From contig CM023540.1 of NCBI GenBank assembly GCA_013350335.1, forward strand, positions 55,118,905 through 55,182,904: a stretch of 64,000 nucleotides of DNA, written 5' to 3'. The notes beneath the pieces were generated by a model. That model was not told the DNA's origin, did no database searches, and saw only the letters and a program-made list of their open reading frames with translations. This stretch comes from Chimonanthus salicifolius (taxonomy: Eukaryota; Streptophyta; Magnoliopsida; Laurales; Calycanthaceae). This document shows, one piece after another, positions 31,608-43,335 of this stretch (position 1 is the stretch's first letter; the number at the start of each line of letters is the position of its first letter). A program made the translations under genes and the position numbers.

Positions 31608-33865
31608 ACTTCATGTGGTCACTGGCCGTTTAATGCATTACTTCGTGTGGGTCACTGGCCATTTAATGCATTACTTCGTGTGTGTCTTTGTGTCCGTTGA
31701 ATGTGCTACTTCGTGTGGGCATTTGACCGTTATTGCACTCCTTCGTGGGGCTCCTTGTGACTGTTTAATGAGCTATGACCGTTTAATGATCTCCTTCATG
31801 GGATTTGATGAGCACAGGAAATAACTATTTTACCCTTGTATTTTGACTAGTTAGCCTTTATATTTGGGAATTCAAATGGTGAATTTTACAATTTATGGGC
31901 ATAACTTGATATTTTTGGAAAGTTGAAATTTTTAATAATTATTTTACCAAAAATTTAGGAGTTTTATTTGTAAACTAATTAATTCAAATCCATTTATGAG
32001 AGTTTGGATTAATTTAGTACACTTTTATAATTGAATGTAAGTGGTAAAATTATTTATTAGAATTTCCATACTTTGAAATGCCCAATTATTAAGCCCATTA
32101 AGAAAAGCCAATGAAGAAATCTATATGTGTGAAGTGTATTTTCATCATCTCAAGATACATATGAGGAAATTCAAAATTTACAATTCATTATGAGAAGATT
32201 TTCGAATTTGCCAAGTGGATTAAGAAAAAAGAAACAAAATAAGAAGTGGAGAAAAAGAAGGAAGGTTTGACACAATCTCAGTATTTTGACCATAATTTTT
32301 TACTCCGATATTCAATTGCATTGATTCTTTTTGGGTTGGAAAGAAGACTTCAAGAGCTACAACTTTATATTACCGTATTTCGTGATTGTACTTTAAATAT
32401 GTCAAAATTAATTGAAAGGTGGTACATGTGTAAAAAATGGGATTTTGCGCCCACTTTCCATGGTGTGTTCACATCATGTCCGAATCAACCCCTTTGTCTT
32501 CATACCTTGCAAGAATTTTACTGGTTTTTTTCACCTCCTTACCTCCTTTAAGCCATTTCATGTTTAGCACAAATCATATCATCCCTCTAAGTGTCCATTG
32601 CTTTATTTAAATATTTAAATCCAAGCCATTCACTGCACCTCCTTTCATCTATAAATATTATCCCTCTTCCATTGAGAAAATTGAACTTGGCTTAGGAGTT
32701 TATTGGAGATCTTGGAGAGGAGGAGAAAAGGAGAAAAGAGAAGATCAAGAAGCTTTTGGGATTTTCAATTTCTACAAAGGGTTTCTAGGTTGGTGGATTT
32801 TGAATTTTAACATTGTTTTTCTTGTGTTTATTTCTTCAATTCAATTCAATTCCATGATTTGTAATTTATATTTCATATTTCATACATAAAATTGAGGTGT
32901 GATGAAATATTTAGTATATGGTTTTCCAATTATTCAATTGATGTATGGTTATTATTTGATTTGATTTTTATTCTTTAATTAAGTCTATGTGTGGATTTAT
33001 TTTAAGTTTCAAATTAAATGTGATGAAAATTTAGATTGAATAGACTTGCTTCTTCGATCTAAGGCTCTTATTTTAAGAGTACGATGCAATATCTTAGATT
33101 TGGAGAAAAAATAAAATTCTATTCATTCTAAGGTTTAATTTGAGATTTCTAATTTAAAGAAATTCATAGATTTAATTCTTAGAATAATTATGGATGAAAA
33201 CTTTGAATGCAAGATTGGTAATTTACATGAGCTCCGTATTCTAGGCTTTTGTTTTATTTTGAAAATATGGAAAGTAATGCATCCTTGATTTACTTGAACC
33301 AGTTCCATTATAAATATGTACAGAGGCAATTTAGGTGCTTTTTTAATTTTATTTTTGTTTATAAAATTAAAAAATTCTTGAAATTGGAGAACTAGGTTGG
33401 TAATTAATTAATTGTATCTTAATTTTTTATTCTAACTTAGGTTAAGATTATTTATAATTTTTAGATTAAATCCACCATCTTAATTGAATTTAGCTAAATT
33501 TTGATTTTCCATTAAAATTAGATCTCTTTAATGGTTAACTTTTGTTTGTAGATGTGATTCCTATTTTTGGACTTGGTTTCTATTTATAGAATATTTCTAA
33601 ATTAAAATTAAATTTCCTAAATTAGAGAAATAATTCCATATTTAAGATTTATTTCTTTGATTTTCTAAATTTTTTAAAATATATATAATTCAATGGTATA
33701 TTTTTAATGGATATATTTTCCTAAGTTCCGATGGGTTCGACCTCACACTCCAAAACTATGCTATAAATAGTTCGTACGCTTGCGAGTATAAATTTAAAAC
33801 ACAACAGGGTCCTTATGACCATTGAATCCGCTACTTTGTGTGGGCCTTCTGTCCATTGGTTGTGC
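31608..33865 (+). repeat. About 30-bp tandem array split by an insertion
   Basis: Degenerate units of the form GGCCGTTTAATGCATTACTT and CGTGTGGGTCACT run from 31608 to about 31806. They resume at about 33812-33865 (GACCATTGAATCCGCTACTT). The 2.0-kb LTR between them explains the gap. Confidence 0.65.
31806..33808 (+). mobile_element. Solo Tat-type LTR (about 2.0 kb)
   Basis: It starts near TGATGAGCACAGGAAATAAC and ends near TTTAAAACACAACA, with the GTTCGTACGCTTGCGAG block just before the end, as in the LTR at 28590. A TATA-like CTATAAATATTA lies at 32650. There is no internal region, and both sides are pieces of one tandem array. The target duplication is not clear (GGG on both sides at best), so the ends may be off by a few bases. 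Confidence 0.6.
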
Positions 33866-34670
33866 ACATGTGCTTTGTTTTCAGAGTTGTGTGATGGATA
33901 AAAGATGCATGGGATGGAGCATGTATCATCTTGTTACATTATTGCATATCTTGCATTTTATCAGAATATAATTTGTTAATTTGTAAATTTGACAATGCCT
34001 AGAAAATTTGTATTTGTTGGAAAATTTGTATGATACATGTTATATGAATATTTGTTATCTTCACTGAGTATTGGAGCTCACCCCTTATATTGTAGGATAT
34101 CCCTGGAGTTAGGTCTCAATGAGACTCAGAAGCAGACTTAGAAATCTATAGAGCTGTTAGAGTGAAGATGTAATTGATTTATATTTTTACAGACAATTAG
34201 ACCTATTGATTTTTGGTTTTGTTATTTTGAGACCCATGGAGTGTCCATTGAGATTATTCTTATTTGGTTTAATTAAGAACCTGTTATTGTTGGGTTGGCT
34301 AGTTGGAAGCCTTTAATGGTAAATTTGAGGATTTATTGATGTGATAGTTAAAAGGCTTCATAGTTTTATTTCATGGGTGAGTGATTGCAGAGATTAGATG
34401 TTATATATCCTTCGAATTTATCTATGTTTTAGTTGTGTTTGGCTTGATGAATCCATACAGTAATGGATTTCAATTTGTATATGGGAATGAGAAATTCGAC
34501 TATGGCTAAATAATTTGTGATGGGAGAATGTGAATGTAAAATTACGCATTGATCATAAATTAAATGTTGCTATTAAAAAAATAGAGCCATATTATGGTGG
34601 AATCCCATATTCAGATTCGATTTTTGTTTTGTCGTGCCACGTTCGATCGCCGAAGGGTCGGGGTGTTACA

Positions 34671-35501
34671 TCATCGAATATGATGATGAAGATCATTATA
34701 TCTTACGATAAAGATCTCATCTATTACACAAGTTATTGGAGTAGTTTCACATGACAACATTGTGGATGCTTCCACGATTACTTGTCATTGGTTCAGGCCC
34801 ATTTGCACTCAATTAGGCTAGGAAGTATTCATCTAAGAAGCTCATATTTTTGCAAGAAGGTCCCAAGTACAAATTTTCCTTCTTTCCTTATAACTCAAGT
34901 TTGATTAGTCAAAGGAGGTGGAAACTTGTTTCTATCTTTTAGCCTATTGGAGAGGAAAGAAGCTAATTTAATTATTTCTTATTTCTTATTTGTTTGTGTC
35001 AAATTCTTTTTGAAGGATAATAAATGAGATGATGCGTCTATTTTTATTGGTGAATAAAGGTTTACATAGATTGATGACATGTTACCTGTAGAACACTATA
35101 AATAAAGGCCATGGCTGACCATTGGCCACGAATATTGTTTAAGTTGAAATTTGTGTCTCCCAATTGAGGCAAGTTATTTATCGTTTTATGAATTCTAGTT
35201 GAAATTTAATTTTGTATTTTCAACTATTGCAATTTTAATTTCTAAGTTTTCATTTATTCATAGAGCGTGTCAATTTTCTATAGAGAAAAATTGCATGCCC
35301 TAGGTGTGCTGGACCTTCTATAGAATTATTAGAGTGAATTTTACCCATTGGATTTCCTCATCAATACTCAGTCAAGTTCTATAGTGTTTAATGATCTTAA
35401 TTGTGAGTTCTCCTTAATCCAGTAGGCTCCAGATCTCAAAACCCTCATCTTTTGGTGAATTGGATTAGTACTTTTCAAATTTCAATTTTCAATTTTCCTA
35501 G
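34671..35501. other. Unassigned AT-rich, LTR-like sequence, left part
   Basis: No coding frame is convincing. A TATA-like CTATAAATAAAGG at 35097-35109 and the phrase GTGTGCTGGACC suggest another LTR promoter and leader. It continues after the foldback element at 37170. Terminal motifs were not found. Confidence 0.3.
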
Positions 35502-37169
35502 GGGAGCACTTACATACACTCAAAAATCCTGTCTCTACACACCTGAAATCGGATTTTCGGGTGAAATTACGATTTTACCCCCACATTTTCAGTCATTCAA
35601 ATGAATGTCCAGTTCATTTTGGCATTCATTCGAATGAATGCCCAAGTGTAATTTCAATTCATTCGAATGAATGGGCTGAATAGTAACACGGAATATTTCT
35701 TAGCCCATTCATTCAAATGAACTAATCATTCAAATGAATGAGGCTCATTCATTCGAATGAATGGGCCTCATTTATTCATATTAACTAATCATTCCAATGA
35801 ATGAGCCTCATTAATTCAGATTAAGTAATCATTCGAATGATTTTAAATAATAAAATTTATTTTAAAATTTTAAAGTTATTTTTTGAACAGTGTGTTTTTT
35901 CAAAATTTCTCAAATTAAATATCGAGACTAATTACGATAATCTGATAAAAATACTTTAAGACTTTAAGGTCTTTTGAGACTCCTAAATATTTAAAACACA
36001 TTATTTTACAAATAAGGGTGTCCCTAGGGTGTGCCGAAAACACATTTAGAAGTCTCAAACGAACTTAAACTCTTAAAGTATTTTTATCAGGTTATTGTAA
36101 TTAGTCCGGATATTCAATTTGAGAAATTTTAGAAATACACAGTGCTTAAAAAATAATTGTCTATGTTTTAAAGAATATTTTATAGTATTGGCAACATAGA
36201 CACTTATTTTTTAAGCACTGTATATTTCTAAAATTTCTCAAATTAAATATTCGGACTAATTACGATAACCTGATAAAAATATTTTAATACTTTAAGGTCT
36301 TTTGAGACTCCTAAATATTTAAAACACAGTATTTTACAAATAAGGGTATCCCTAGGGTGTGCTGAAAACACATTTGGAAGTCTCAAAAGACCTTAAAGTT
36401 TTAAAGTATTTTTATCAGGTTATCGTAATTAGTCCGGATATTTAATTTGAGAAATTTTAGAAATACAAAGTGCTTAAAAAATAAGTGTCTATGTTGCCGA
36501 TGCTATAAAATATTCTTTAAAACATAGACAGTTATTTTTTACGCACTGTGTATTTCTAAAATTTCTCAAATTGAATATCCAGACTAATAACAATAACCTG
36601 ATAAAAATACTTTAAGACTTCAAGTTCTTTCGAGACTTGTAAATGTGTTTTCGGCATACCCTAGGGATACCCTTATTTGTAAAATACTGTGTTTTAAATA
36701 TTTAGGAGTCTCAAAAGACCTTAATGTCTTAAAGTATTTTTATCAGATTATAGTAATTACTCCGGATATTTAATTTGAGAAATTTTGAAAATACACACTG
36801 CTCAAAAAATAACTTTAAAGTTTTAAAATAAATTTTATTATTTAAAATCATTCGAATGAATGACCCTCATTCATTCGAATGATTACTTAATCTTAATGAA
36901 TGAGGCCCATTCATTCGAATGAATGAGTCTTATTCATTCGAATGATTAGTTTATCTGAATGAATGGGCTGAACAGTATTCCGTGTTACTACTCAACCCAT
37001 TCATTCGAATGAATTGAAATTACACTTGGACATTCATTCGAATGAATGCCAAAATGAACTGGGCATTCATTCGAATGATTGAAAATGCAGGGGTAAAATC
37101 GTAATTTCACCCGAAAATCCGATTTCAGATGTGTAGAGGAAGGATTTCCGGGCGTGTGTAAGTGCTCCC
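35502..37169. mobile_element. Mutator-like foldback element, 1668 bp, with 9-bp target duplication
   Basis: The element begins GGGAGCACTTACA and ends with its complement TGTAAGTGCTCCC. It is flanked by the exact 9-bp duplication TTTTCCTAG (35493-35501 and 37170-37178), the length made by Mutator-type transposases. The terminal arms are near-complementary for about 380 bp. The middle third is also made of alternating inverted units, so nearly the whole element can fold back. It has no transposase frame and depends on a partner. Confidence 0.9.
35605..37080. repeat. Clusters of CATTCATTCGAATGAATG palindromes in both arms
   Basis: The self-complementary motif ATTCATTCGAATGAAT and near variants occur many times in 35605-35845 and again in 36850-37080. 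They are separated by short phrases such as GGGCTGAA and GCCTCATT. Each is a local palindrome nested in the large one. Confidence 0.85.
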
Positions 37170-37178
37170 TTTTCCTAG

Positions 37179-37779
37179 ATATGTATTTTACAAACTTAGA
37201 TCTGAAACACCCTAATTGAAAGATCATTGGTTTGTTCCTTACCAATTCGAACGTTGACCTTCATCACAGATAATGTGGCGGATGACATATCATCCAAATG
37301 AATTCATTTTGATGATTGGCAATGACTTCACAGATGACGTGGCATCCAAATAGATTCACTTTGATGAAGTGAAACATAAGAAGGGGTTGTTTTTCTTATA
37401 CAATTAAGCACTACACATGTAAGAACAATGTGTAATTTGGATCTATATTGGTCAAGTTTAGTTCTACGTCAAGTCGTGGTGCCTTGTCGAGTTATGTGGA
37501 GTGTCGGTTGAGGCTTTTCGAGTCTCTTTGGAGTGGGACTCTGGCAAAAATCAACTTTAGGAAAAATTGGATCTTCTACAATTTCATTTCTAAAAACTAA
37601 ATCTAAAAATTTCATAGAAGATCATGGTCAAATTCTTCAATTTTCGACTTTTGGCCTTCATCATGTTGATTTCACTCCTTGAGTCTTGGGTATTATACGT
37701 GATGCCCTTTATTTTCTCCCTTCCTTCTTTTGGATATAGTGAATGTAAGACTAAACATGTCCCACTAATAATGCCTAGT
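37179..37779. other. Unassigned sequence with a short tandem duplication
   Basis: The sequence continues from 35492 after the foldback element. Two related copies of CACAGATGACGTGGCATCC-type DNA lie at about 37265-37315 and 37330-37370. The open frame 37624-37821 is only a shadow of copia integrase remnants at its end. Confidence 0.35.
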
Positions 37780-39677
37780 TGTCCAAAGGGTACATGTTCT
37801 ATTTTCCGAACCATAGTATGAGAATCGTAGAGACCGATAATGCAAGATTTATTGAGAATAGTGAGGTTAGTGAGAATGACATAATGAGAAACGTCGGTGT
37901 GTAAGAAATGAGAGTACAAGTCTCTATACCTGTGATTTCAGAAATAGTTGTTCCTAATGTCACTTAACAACCTGATGAACAACACCTGAATGACGAATCA
38001 CTCTATGATGAAACCATCACCAACAATGAACCGATTGTGGAACAACCGCAAGAAATAATATTATGAAGGTCCGAAAGGCAAAATGAGACCTACTATTTAG
38101 GATGACTATGTGGTATATCTACAAGAATGGGAATATGATTTAGGGGCTATTAAGGATCCAATCACTTATGAATAAGCCATGGAATGTAATGATTCTAGTA
38201 AGTCGTTAGACGCCATGAAAGACGACAAAAGTCCATGGCCCAAAATGAAGTCTGGGATCTAGTAGAGTTGCCTCAGGGAAACAAGAAAGTTGGATATAAG
38301 TGGGTCTTTAAGACCAAATGAGACTCCAAGGGCAATATCGAATGATATAAAACAAGACATGTGGCCAAAGAGTTTACTCAGAAAAATGGCATTGATTATA
38401 AAGAGACTTTCTCTCCTATATCTGAAAGAACTCTTTCAGAATCATTATGGCTTTGGTGGCACATTATGATTTGGAGCTTCACCAAATGGATGTCAAAACT
38501 GCATTCTTAAATGGTAGTTTAGATGATGATGTGTATATGGAACAACCTAAAGAATTCTCCATAGAGGGTAAGGAACATATGACATGCAAATTAAAGAGAT
38601 CAATTTATGAACTTAGTAAGCCTCCAGGCAATGGTACCTTAAGTTCAATGATATCATTACGTACTTCAGTTTTAAGGAAACACCGTTGATTGATATATAT
38701 ACCTGAAGGTCAGTGAGAGTAAGTTTATCCTTCTGATATTGTAAGTTGATGATATTTTGCTTGCCACTAATGATCTTGGCATGATGTTTGAAACCAAGAA
38801 GTTTCTCTATAATAATTTTGAAATGAAATATATGGAAGAGACAGCCTACGTGATCGGACTAGAAATAATTCATGATAGAACACATGGTATGCTAGGGTTG
38901 TTTCAGAAATGTTGCATAAAAAGAATTTTGGAGAGATTCGGTATGCAAAATTGTTCCTATCAAGATACCCCTATTCAGGAGGGAGATAAATTTAGCTTAA
39001 AGCAATGTCCGTAGAATGAACTTGAAAATAAACAAATGCAGGGAGTCCCTTATGCCTCAATTGTAGGTAGCCTGATGTATGCTCAGACCTGCACCAGACC
39101 CGACATTAGTTTTGCTATCAATATGTTGGGCAGATACCAAAGAAACTCTGGAATGGATAACTGGAAAACTGCAAAGAATGTGATGAGGTATTTAAAGGGT
39201 ACTAAAAACTTCATGCTTACATTTAAAAAGTCTGATAATCTCGAGGTCATTGGCCACTCAGATTCAAATTTTGGTGGTTACATTGGTAGCAGAAAGTCAA
39301 TGTTTGGTTATTTGTTCTTTATGGCTGGCGGAGTAATATCATGGAAAAGCGCCAAATAGTCTATCACTGCAGCATCAACCATGGACACAGAATTTGTAGA
39401 GTGCTTTGAGGACACTGTTCTAGGAATGTGGCTGTGGAACTTTATCTCAGGACTTGGAATTGTCGACGTCATTGCCAAGCTACTGAGAATTTACTGTGAT
39501 AATTTTGCTGCAGTATTCTTCTCTAAGAACAACAAGTATTTGAATGGATCGACACACATGAAATTGAAGTACTTTGTTATGAAAGAAGAAGTTCAGAAAC
39601 GGACGATGTCTATTGAGCACACTAGTACTTATGGTGGCAGATTCATTGACGAAGGGATTACCTATAGAGACCTTTAA
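37780..39677 (+). pseudogene. Ty1/copia pol: integrase end, RT and RNase H, decayed
   Basis: Polyprotein remnant of a second copia lineage, not the SIRE type. The integrase C-terminal end is readable near 37785-37870 in broken frames. RT begins about 38150 with many stops, then runs open at 38447-38689 (MALVAHYDLELHQMDVKTAF, VYMEQP, KLKRSIYELSKPP). Here the Asp in MDVKTAF is one of the catalytic residues. The YVDD block near 38745 reads as LVDDIL-like after a frame change. The RNase H part lies at 39036-39677, with ARPDI-like TRPDISFAINML, the HSDSNFGG block, the usual ADT region changed to TMDTEFVE, and YCDNFAAVF. An in-frame TAG (39357) and at least four frameshifts leave it non-functional. 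Confidence 0.85.
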
Positions 39678-39934
39678 TAAACATGTCAATACAATGGGTC
39701 TTGAGTGTAATCTATTATGATGTAAGTATAAATTTTGGACTGCATTATGAATAAATGCACTATTTGACATTTGAGTACTCATATATGCGTTTCTAATTAT
39801 TGTTCCAGTTTATTATTGTTATGTATATACATTATGTGTGTTTATTTTGACACTAATAGGAATAGTCATTATGTTATGACACTTACGTGGACCATTATGA
39901 AAATCTCTCACTTTAAAGGATATGCTAGGTAGGT
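39678..39934 (+). mobile_element. 3' end of the copia element and first part of its LTR
   Basis: After the RNase H end come about 20 bp of coding remnant and an AT-rich LTR-like segment. The exact LTR start could not be placed. The sequence is cut at TAGGT (39930-39934) by a solo gypsy LTR and continues at 42938. Confidence 0.5.
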
Positions 39935-40005
39935 TGTAACGCCCCGTCTCGCTACGGGCGAGTTATCTCTGAAATATCTCAAATCAACACAAAGAACAGA
40001 TAACG

Positions 40006-40010
<5 letters not shown>

Positions 40011-40073
<63 letters not shown>
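40011..40073. repeat. (TA)n microsatellite
   Basis: About 31 uninterrupted TA units near the 3' end of the minus-strand solo LTR. The minus-strand frame through it is spurious. Confidence 0.95.
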
Positions 40074-40077
<4 letters not shown>

Positions 40078-40576
40078 AAATGGGGTAACTATCTTCCACT
40101 CAACAAATCATAAGTCCATAATGCTTAGAGACATAATAAACAACTATAGACTGATCAAATATAGTCGTACTGTCATCCGAAATAAACATCATACAGAGAA
40201 TTCATACCAAACAAGATCTATCAAACTAAATATGAGCATGATCATAAAATCTCTGACTAGTATTACTCCTCTCCGGGCGTCTGCTAAAGGGACCCACCTG
40301 CTCCTCTGCAATCGGAGTACTTGAAATGTAAGGGGTGAGGTAACGAGTCCAGTGAAGAGATAATGCATATCACATGTCAGCAACATAAATAGATATCATA
40401 TACATGAATGCAAAAATATCATAATAACCGGGGTTCTCATATATATGAGATCCAACTACACCACCAACCAATAATCCACCGACCAAATTCGAGATATCAT
40501 CTCGGTAGCCACATTAGGTCATCCAACAAACTCCAGTCTCCCTATCAATGCAAACGGGAGATCACACAATACACAA

Positions 40577-40745
40577 CCACCTCAACCGTCGGAATGCAAT
40601 GGGGAGACCCGCATCCCCTATGGGAGTCTCAACCGTCAGAGCGTAACGGGGAAACTAATCTCAAGGGCAGGCACCTCAATCGCCGGAACGCAACAGGGAA
40701 ACCCGCATCGCCTATGGGGGTCTTGACCGCCGGAGCATAACAGAG
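40577..40745. repeat. 47-bp tandem array, about 3.5 units
   Basis: Units begin AACCGTCGGAATGCAATGGG, AACCGTCAGAGCGTAACGGG, AATCGCCGGAACGCAACAGG and GACCGCCGGAGCATAACAGA. Their position inside the LTR matches that of the 60-bp array in the LARD LTR, but the sequence is different. Confidence 0.8.
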
Positions 40746-42027
40746 AAGTCCTCCCAACAACCAAACTCATCTCATCATCATGAATGTATACACATAAACA
40801 AATCCTCCCATGCATGCACATGCTATCATGATCATGTATGACAATACAAACATGATCTTACATAACACCAATATCAAGAACATGCCTCATCATGCGGTCA
40901 ATGACACATAACAGTGCTTAAACATATACCTCTATATCCAACATGTGATTACACTTGCATCTTATGTGTAAACATGCAATGCATCTTAACATCTTCCAAA
41001 TATTGTGTTCAACATCCATCTAACACTTGTCTCATTCATCACAACAATTTCTAAGCATCAATAATCATTCATTCAATTAAAATTTTCCATCAATCGCATA
41101 TAATTGACATGGGTGAACCCGAACAGATACCTTGCCACATACTCATTTCAATAGTTCTCTTACTGAGTGGCTTAATAAACAAAGGGTCTCATTCGGGGTC
41201 CCTCGATGTCCAAGGTTATAGGTTAATAATGTGAATACATGCTAAAACAGTAATAAGTCCCCTCATATGTGTGCGTACTTTTGAAATCCAAGCGATAAAG
41301 CAAGCTGCAGGGTTGAAGGAAGTGATGTAAAGGCTATCGAGCTCGAGAAACTGGAACAGGTCTGTAAAACTGGGACGAACCCGTAAATGGTCCAGAAGCA
41401 CTCTAGAAAAGCTCCAAAATGGGCCAAAAACAGTCTAGAACGATCCCCAAAGCATGCTAGAAATGAGCCTGAAACGGGCAGAGCCAAGCCTGGAATGGGC
41501 CAGGCCCGACCTAGAAACTGGCCTGGAATGGGTCGGGCCTGACTGCTAGGTTGATATGTTGAGTTGGGCTAGACTGGATCTACTGAGTTGGGCTTGGACC
41601 TACACTGGTTGGGTCAGGATCGTTGGAGCTACACGAGTTGGGCTCAAAGATTGGGTCGGAGGCGAGTTGGGCCTAAGTTTGCAACTAGATAGAGCTGGGC
41701 TGGACCGAAAGGACTGGGCTAGCTTTGCAGGGTCTGTAGGCTTGAGTCTGCTAACAATGAGAGCCCACACTCAGTTCGACTGAGTCGACTGGGCTACTTA
41801 GTTGACCCAATTGGTTCAAAAAAGATGAGAAGAAGTAAGAATTAGGGAAAACTGAAAGGGGACTGCAGATCTGGTAGCAAGGAGGATGGATTTGGTGAGA
41901 TCTGACATGGGTAATGTGAGAGAAGACGATGGCGACGACGACGCGAGGTAGATAGAGAACTAGGTGCGGCGGCACAAAAGTGGTTAGGGTTTGAGAGGAG
42001 AAGGAAAAGAACAGAGGAGAGAGACGA

Positions 42028-42270
42028 CGGCAGCTATGGTGGGTTTTGGGGAGTTAGGGTTTCAGGTGAGGAGAGAAAAAAAAAGAGAGGAGGCGGTTGT
42101 TATGGTGGGTTTTGGGAGTTAGAGTTTCAGATGAGGAGAGAGGTGGAGGCGGCTATGGTGGGTTTCGGGGTTAGGTTTTCGGGTGAGGAGAGAAAAGAGG
42201 AGAGGTGGTGACAACTATGGTGGGTTTTGGGAGTTAGGGTTTTGGGTAAGGATAGAAAAGAGGAAGAAGA
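42028..42270. repeat. About 60-bp purine-rich tandem array, four units
   Basis: Each unit holds GGCTATGGTGGGTTTTGGG or a variant, then GTTAGGGTTTCAGG and a GAGGAGAGA tract. It lies in what would be the 5' leader of the LTR on the minus strand. The AGGGTTT phrase resembles a telomere unit only by chance. Confidence 0.75.
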
Positions 42271-42937
42271 TGAATAGTAACCGAGAGAGGGAAGGAAGGA
42301 GAGAGAAAGACGACCGAAGAGAGGTCCGAGAGAGAGAGTTGCAAGGGGCGGCGGCCAACAATGGATTTAGGGTTTTTGGGCTTAAGAGGAAAGGGATTGG
42401 AGAGAAGAGAAAGGAGATGATGGAGGCTAGGGTTTTGCAAAAATGGAAGGGAAAAGAGAAAGAGAATATTTAAATGGGTCACTTACGGTTAAGGTTGAGG
42501 TTAGGATTTGGGTTTTAATTACGAACAAAAATAAATTAAATTAAAATCAAAATCAAAATCCACAATCTTTTATATCATTGAATTTATTTTATTTATTAAT
42601 ATTACTATTATTATTTTTTTAACCTTGAAATGCGGTAAATCAAATTTTCAAAAAAAAGAGACATTGCATTTTCAAGAAAATGAATTGAAAATCTGAAAAA
42701 TCGAACGTCGAACGTCGGGACAGAAAAACGTGTGATTTCCAAATTTTTTTTGACAAAATGTATAATAATTCAGAATTACAAAATTACCCTTTGAGTCTTC
42801 GTGCTCGAAAACAGGTAAAGTGGGGCCCACCTTAAGACCCACACTCTCCTAATGCCTCTAAAGTCCCGTAACAGCTCATACATTTGAAAGTCTCCTAAAA
42901 AAAAATGTGAAATTTCAGAACGGGTCATTACATAGGT

Positions 42938-43335
42938 CACTTGTGTTGTAGTGATGGAAAGGACCATGTCGGAATAAGATGATGTGCAACCGCCATTGCT
43001 CACACTTGTGGTTTATTTAGTATTAATATTATGGTGTTGACCGCATTATGTTGCTAAATACAGTTTATGTGTACACCTTATGATATACCTGTTTTTAAAT
43101 CCCATGAAGTGTAAATGTGGGCCAAGTGAGAAGTAGGAAACTGTGTTTAAATAAGGAAGGTCTATTTTAGGAGAGTTCTAAAGGAGGTTAGTTTTCTATT
43201 TTGATGGGAAGTAGGAAATGAAAGTTCTAATTGCCTTAGGGGTCCTCCCTCTACTTGTAAAAGGGTCTCTTTCCATTATTATCCATCAACTTAGGACAAC
43301 TTAGTGCTCCCAAAATACTATTTAAAGAGGTAGAA
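42938..43335 (+). mobile_element. Copia LTR, continued from 39934
   Basis: After the second TAGGT the copia LTR resumes and runs through an AT-rich stretch with a CTATTTAAAGAGG TATA-like signal near 43320. It stops where SIRE-like LTR similarity begins. No coding sequence. Confidence 0.5.

Larger units (their letters stand above)
30890..34670 (+). mobile_element. Gypsy-type LTR, interrupted; ends at 34670
   Basis: The 3' end GGGTCGGGGTGTTACA at 34655-34670 is a typical chromovirus LTR end. Upstream are a (CT)n leader, a splice-donor-like CAGGTATGG (31053-31061), and a roughly 30-bp tandem array (31608-31806) that resumes at 33812 beyond an inserted LTR. No primer site follows, so it is a 3' or solo LTR. 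The left end was not found; 30890 is a guess from the leader. Confidence 0.5.
39935..42932 (-). mobile_element. Solo gypsy LTR (2998 bp), minus strand
   Basis: The plus strand begins TGTAACGCCCCGTCTCG and ends CGGGTCATTACA, so on the minus strand the LTR starts TGTAATGACCCG and ends GGGGCGTTACA. It is flanked by the exact duplication TAGGT (39930-39934 and 42933-42937). There is no internal region. Content: (TA)n at 40011-40073, a 47-bp tandem array, a GGGCC/TTGGGCT-rich stretch (41460-41780), and an array of leader-like repeats at 42028-42270. Confidence 0.9.

Noticed and set aside
39908..40099. Minus-strand frame with a long Ile-Tyr repeat (also 48480-48550)
   Set aside because: It is a translation of a (TA)n microsatellite.
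42040..42245. Telomere-like AGGGTTT words
   Set aside because: They are isolated within 60-bp units, not consecutive; no interstitial telomere array.
42234..42482. Leu/Phe/Pro-rich minus-strand frame
   Set aside because: It comes from the purine-rich tandem array of an LTR leader and has a shadow on the other strand.
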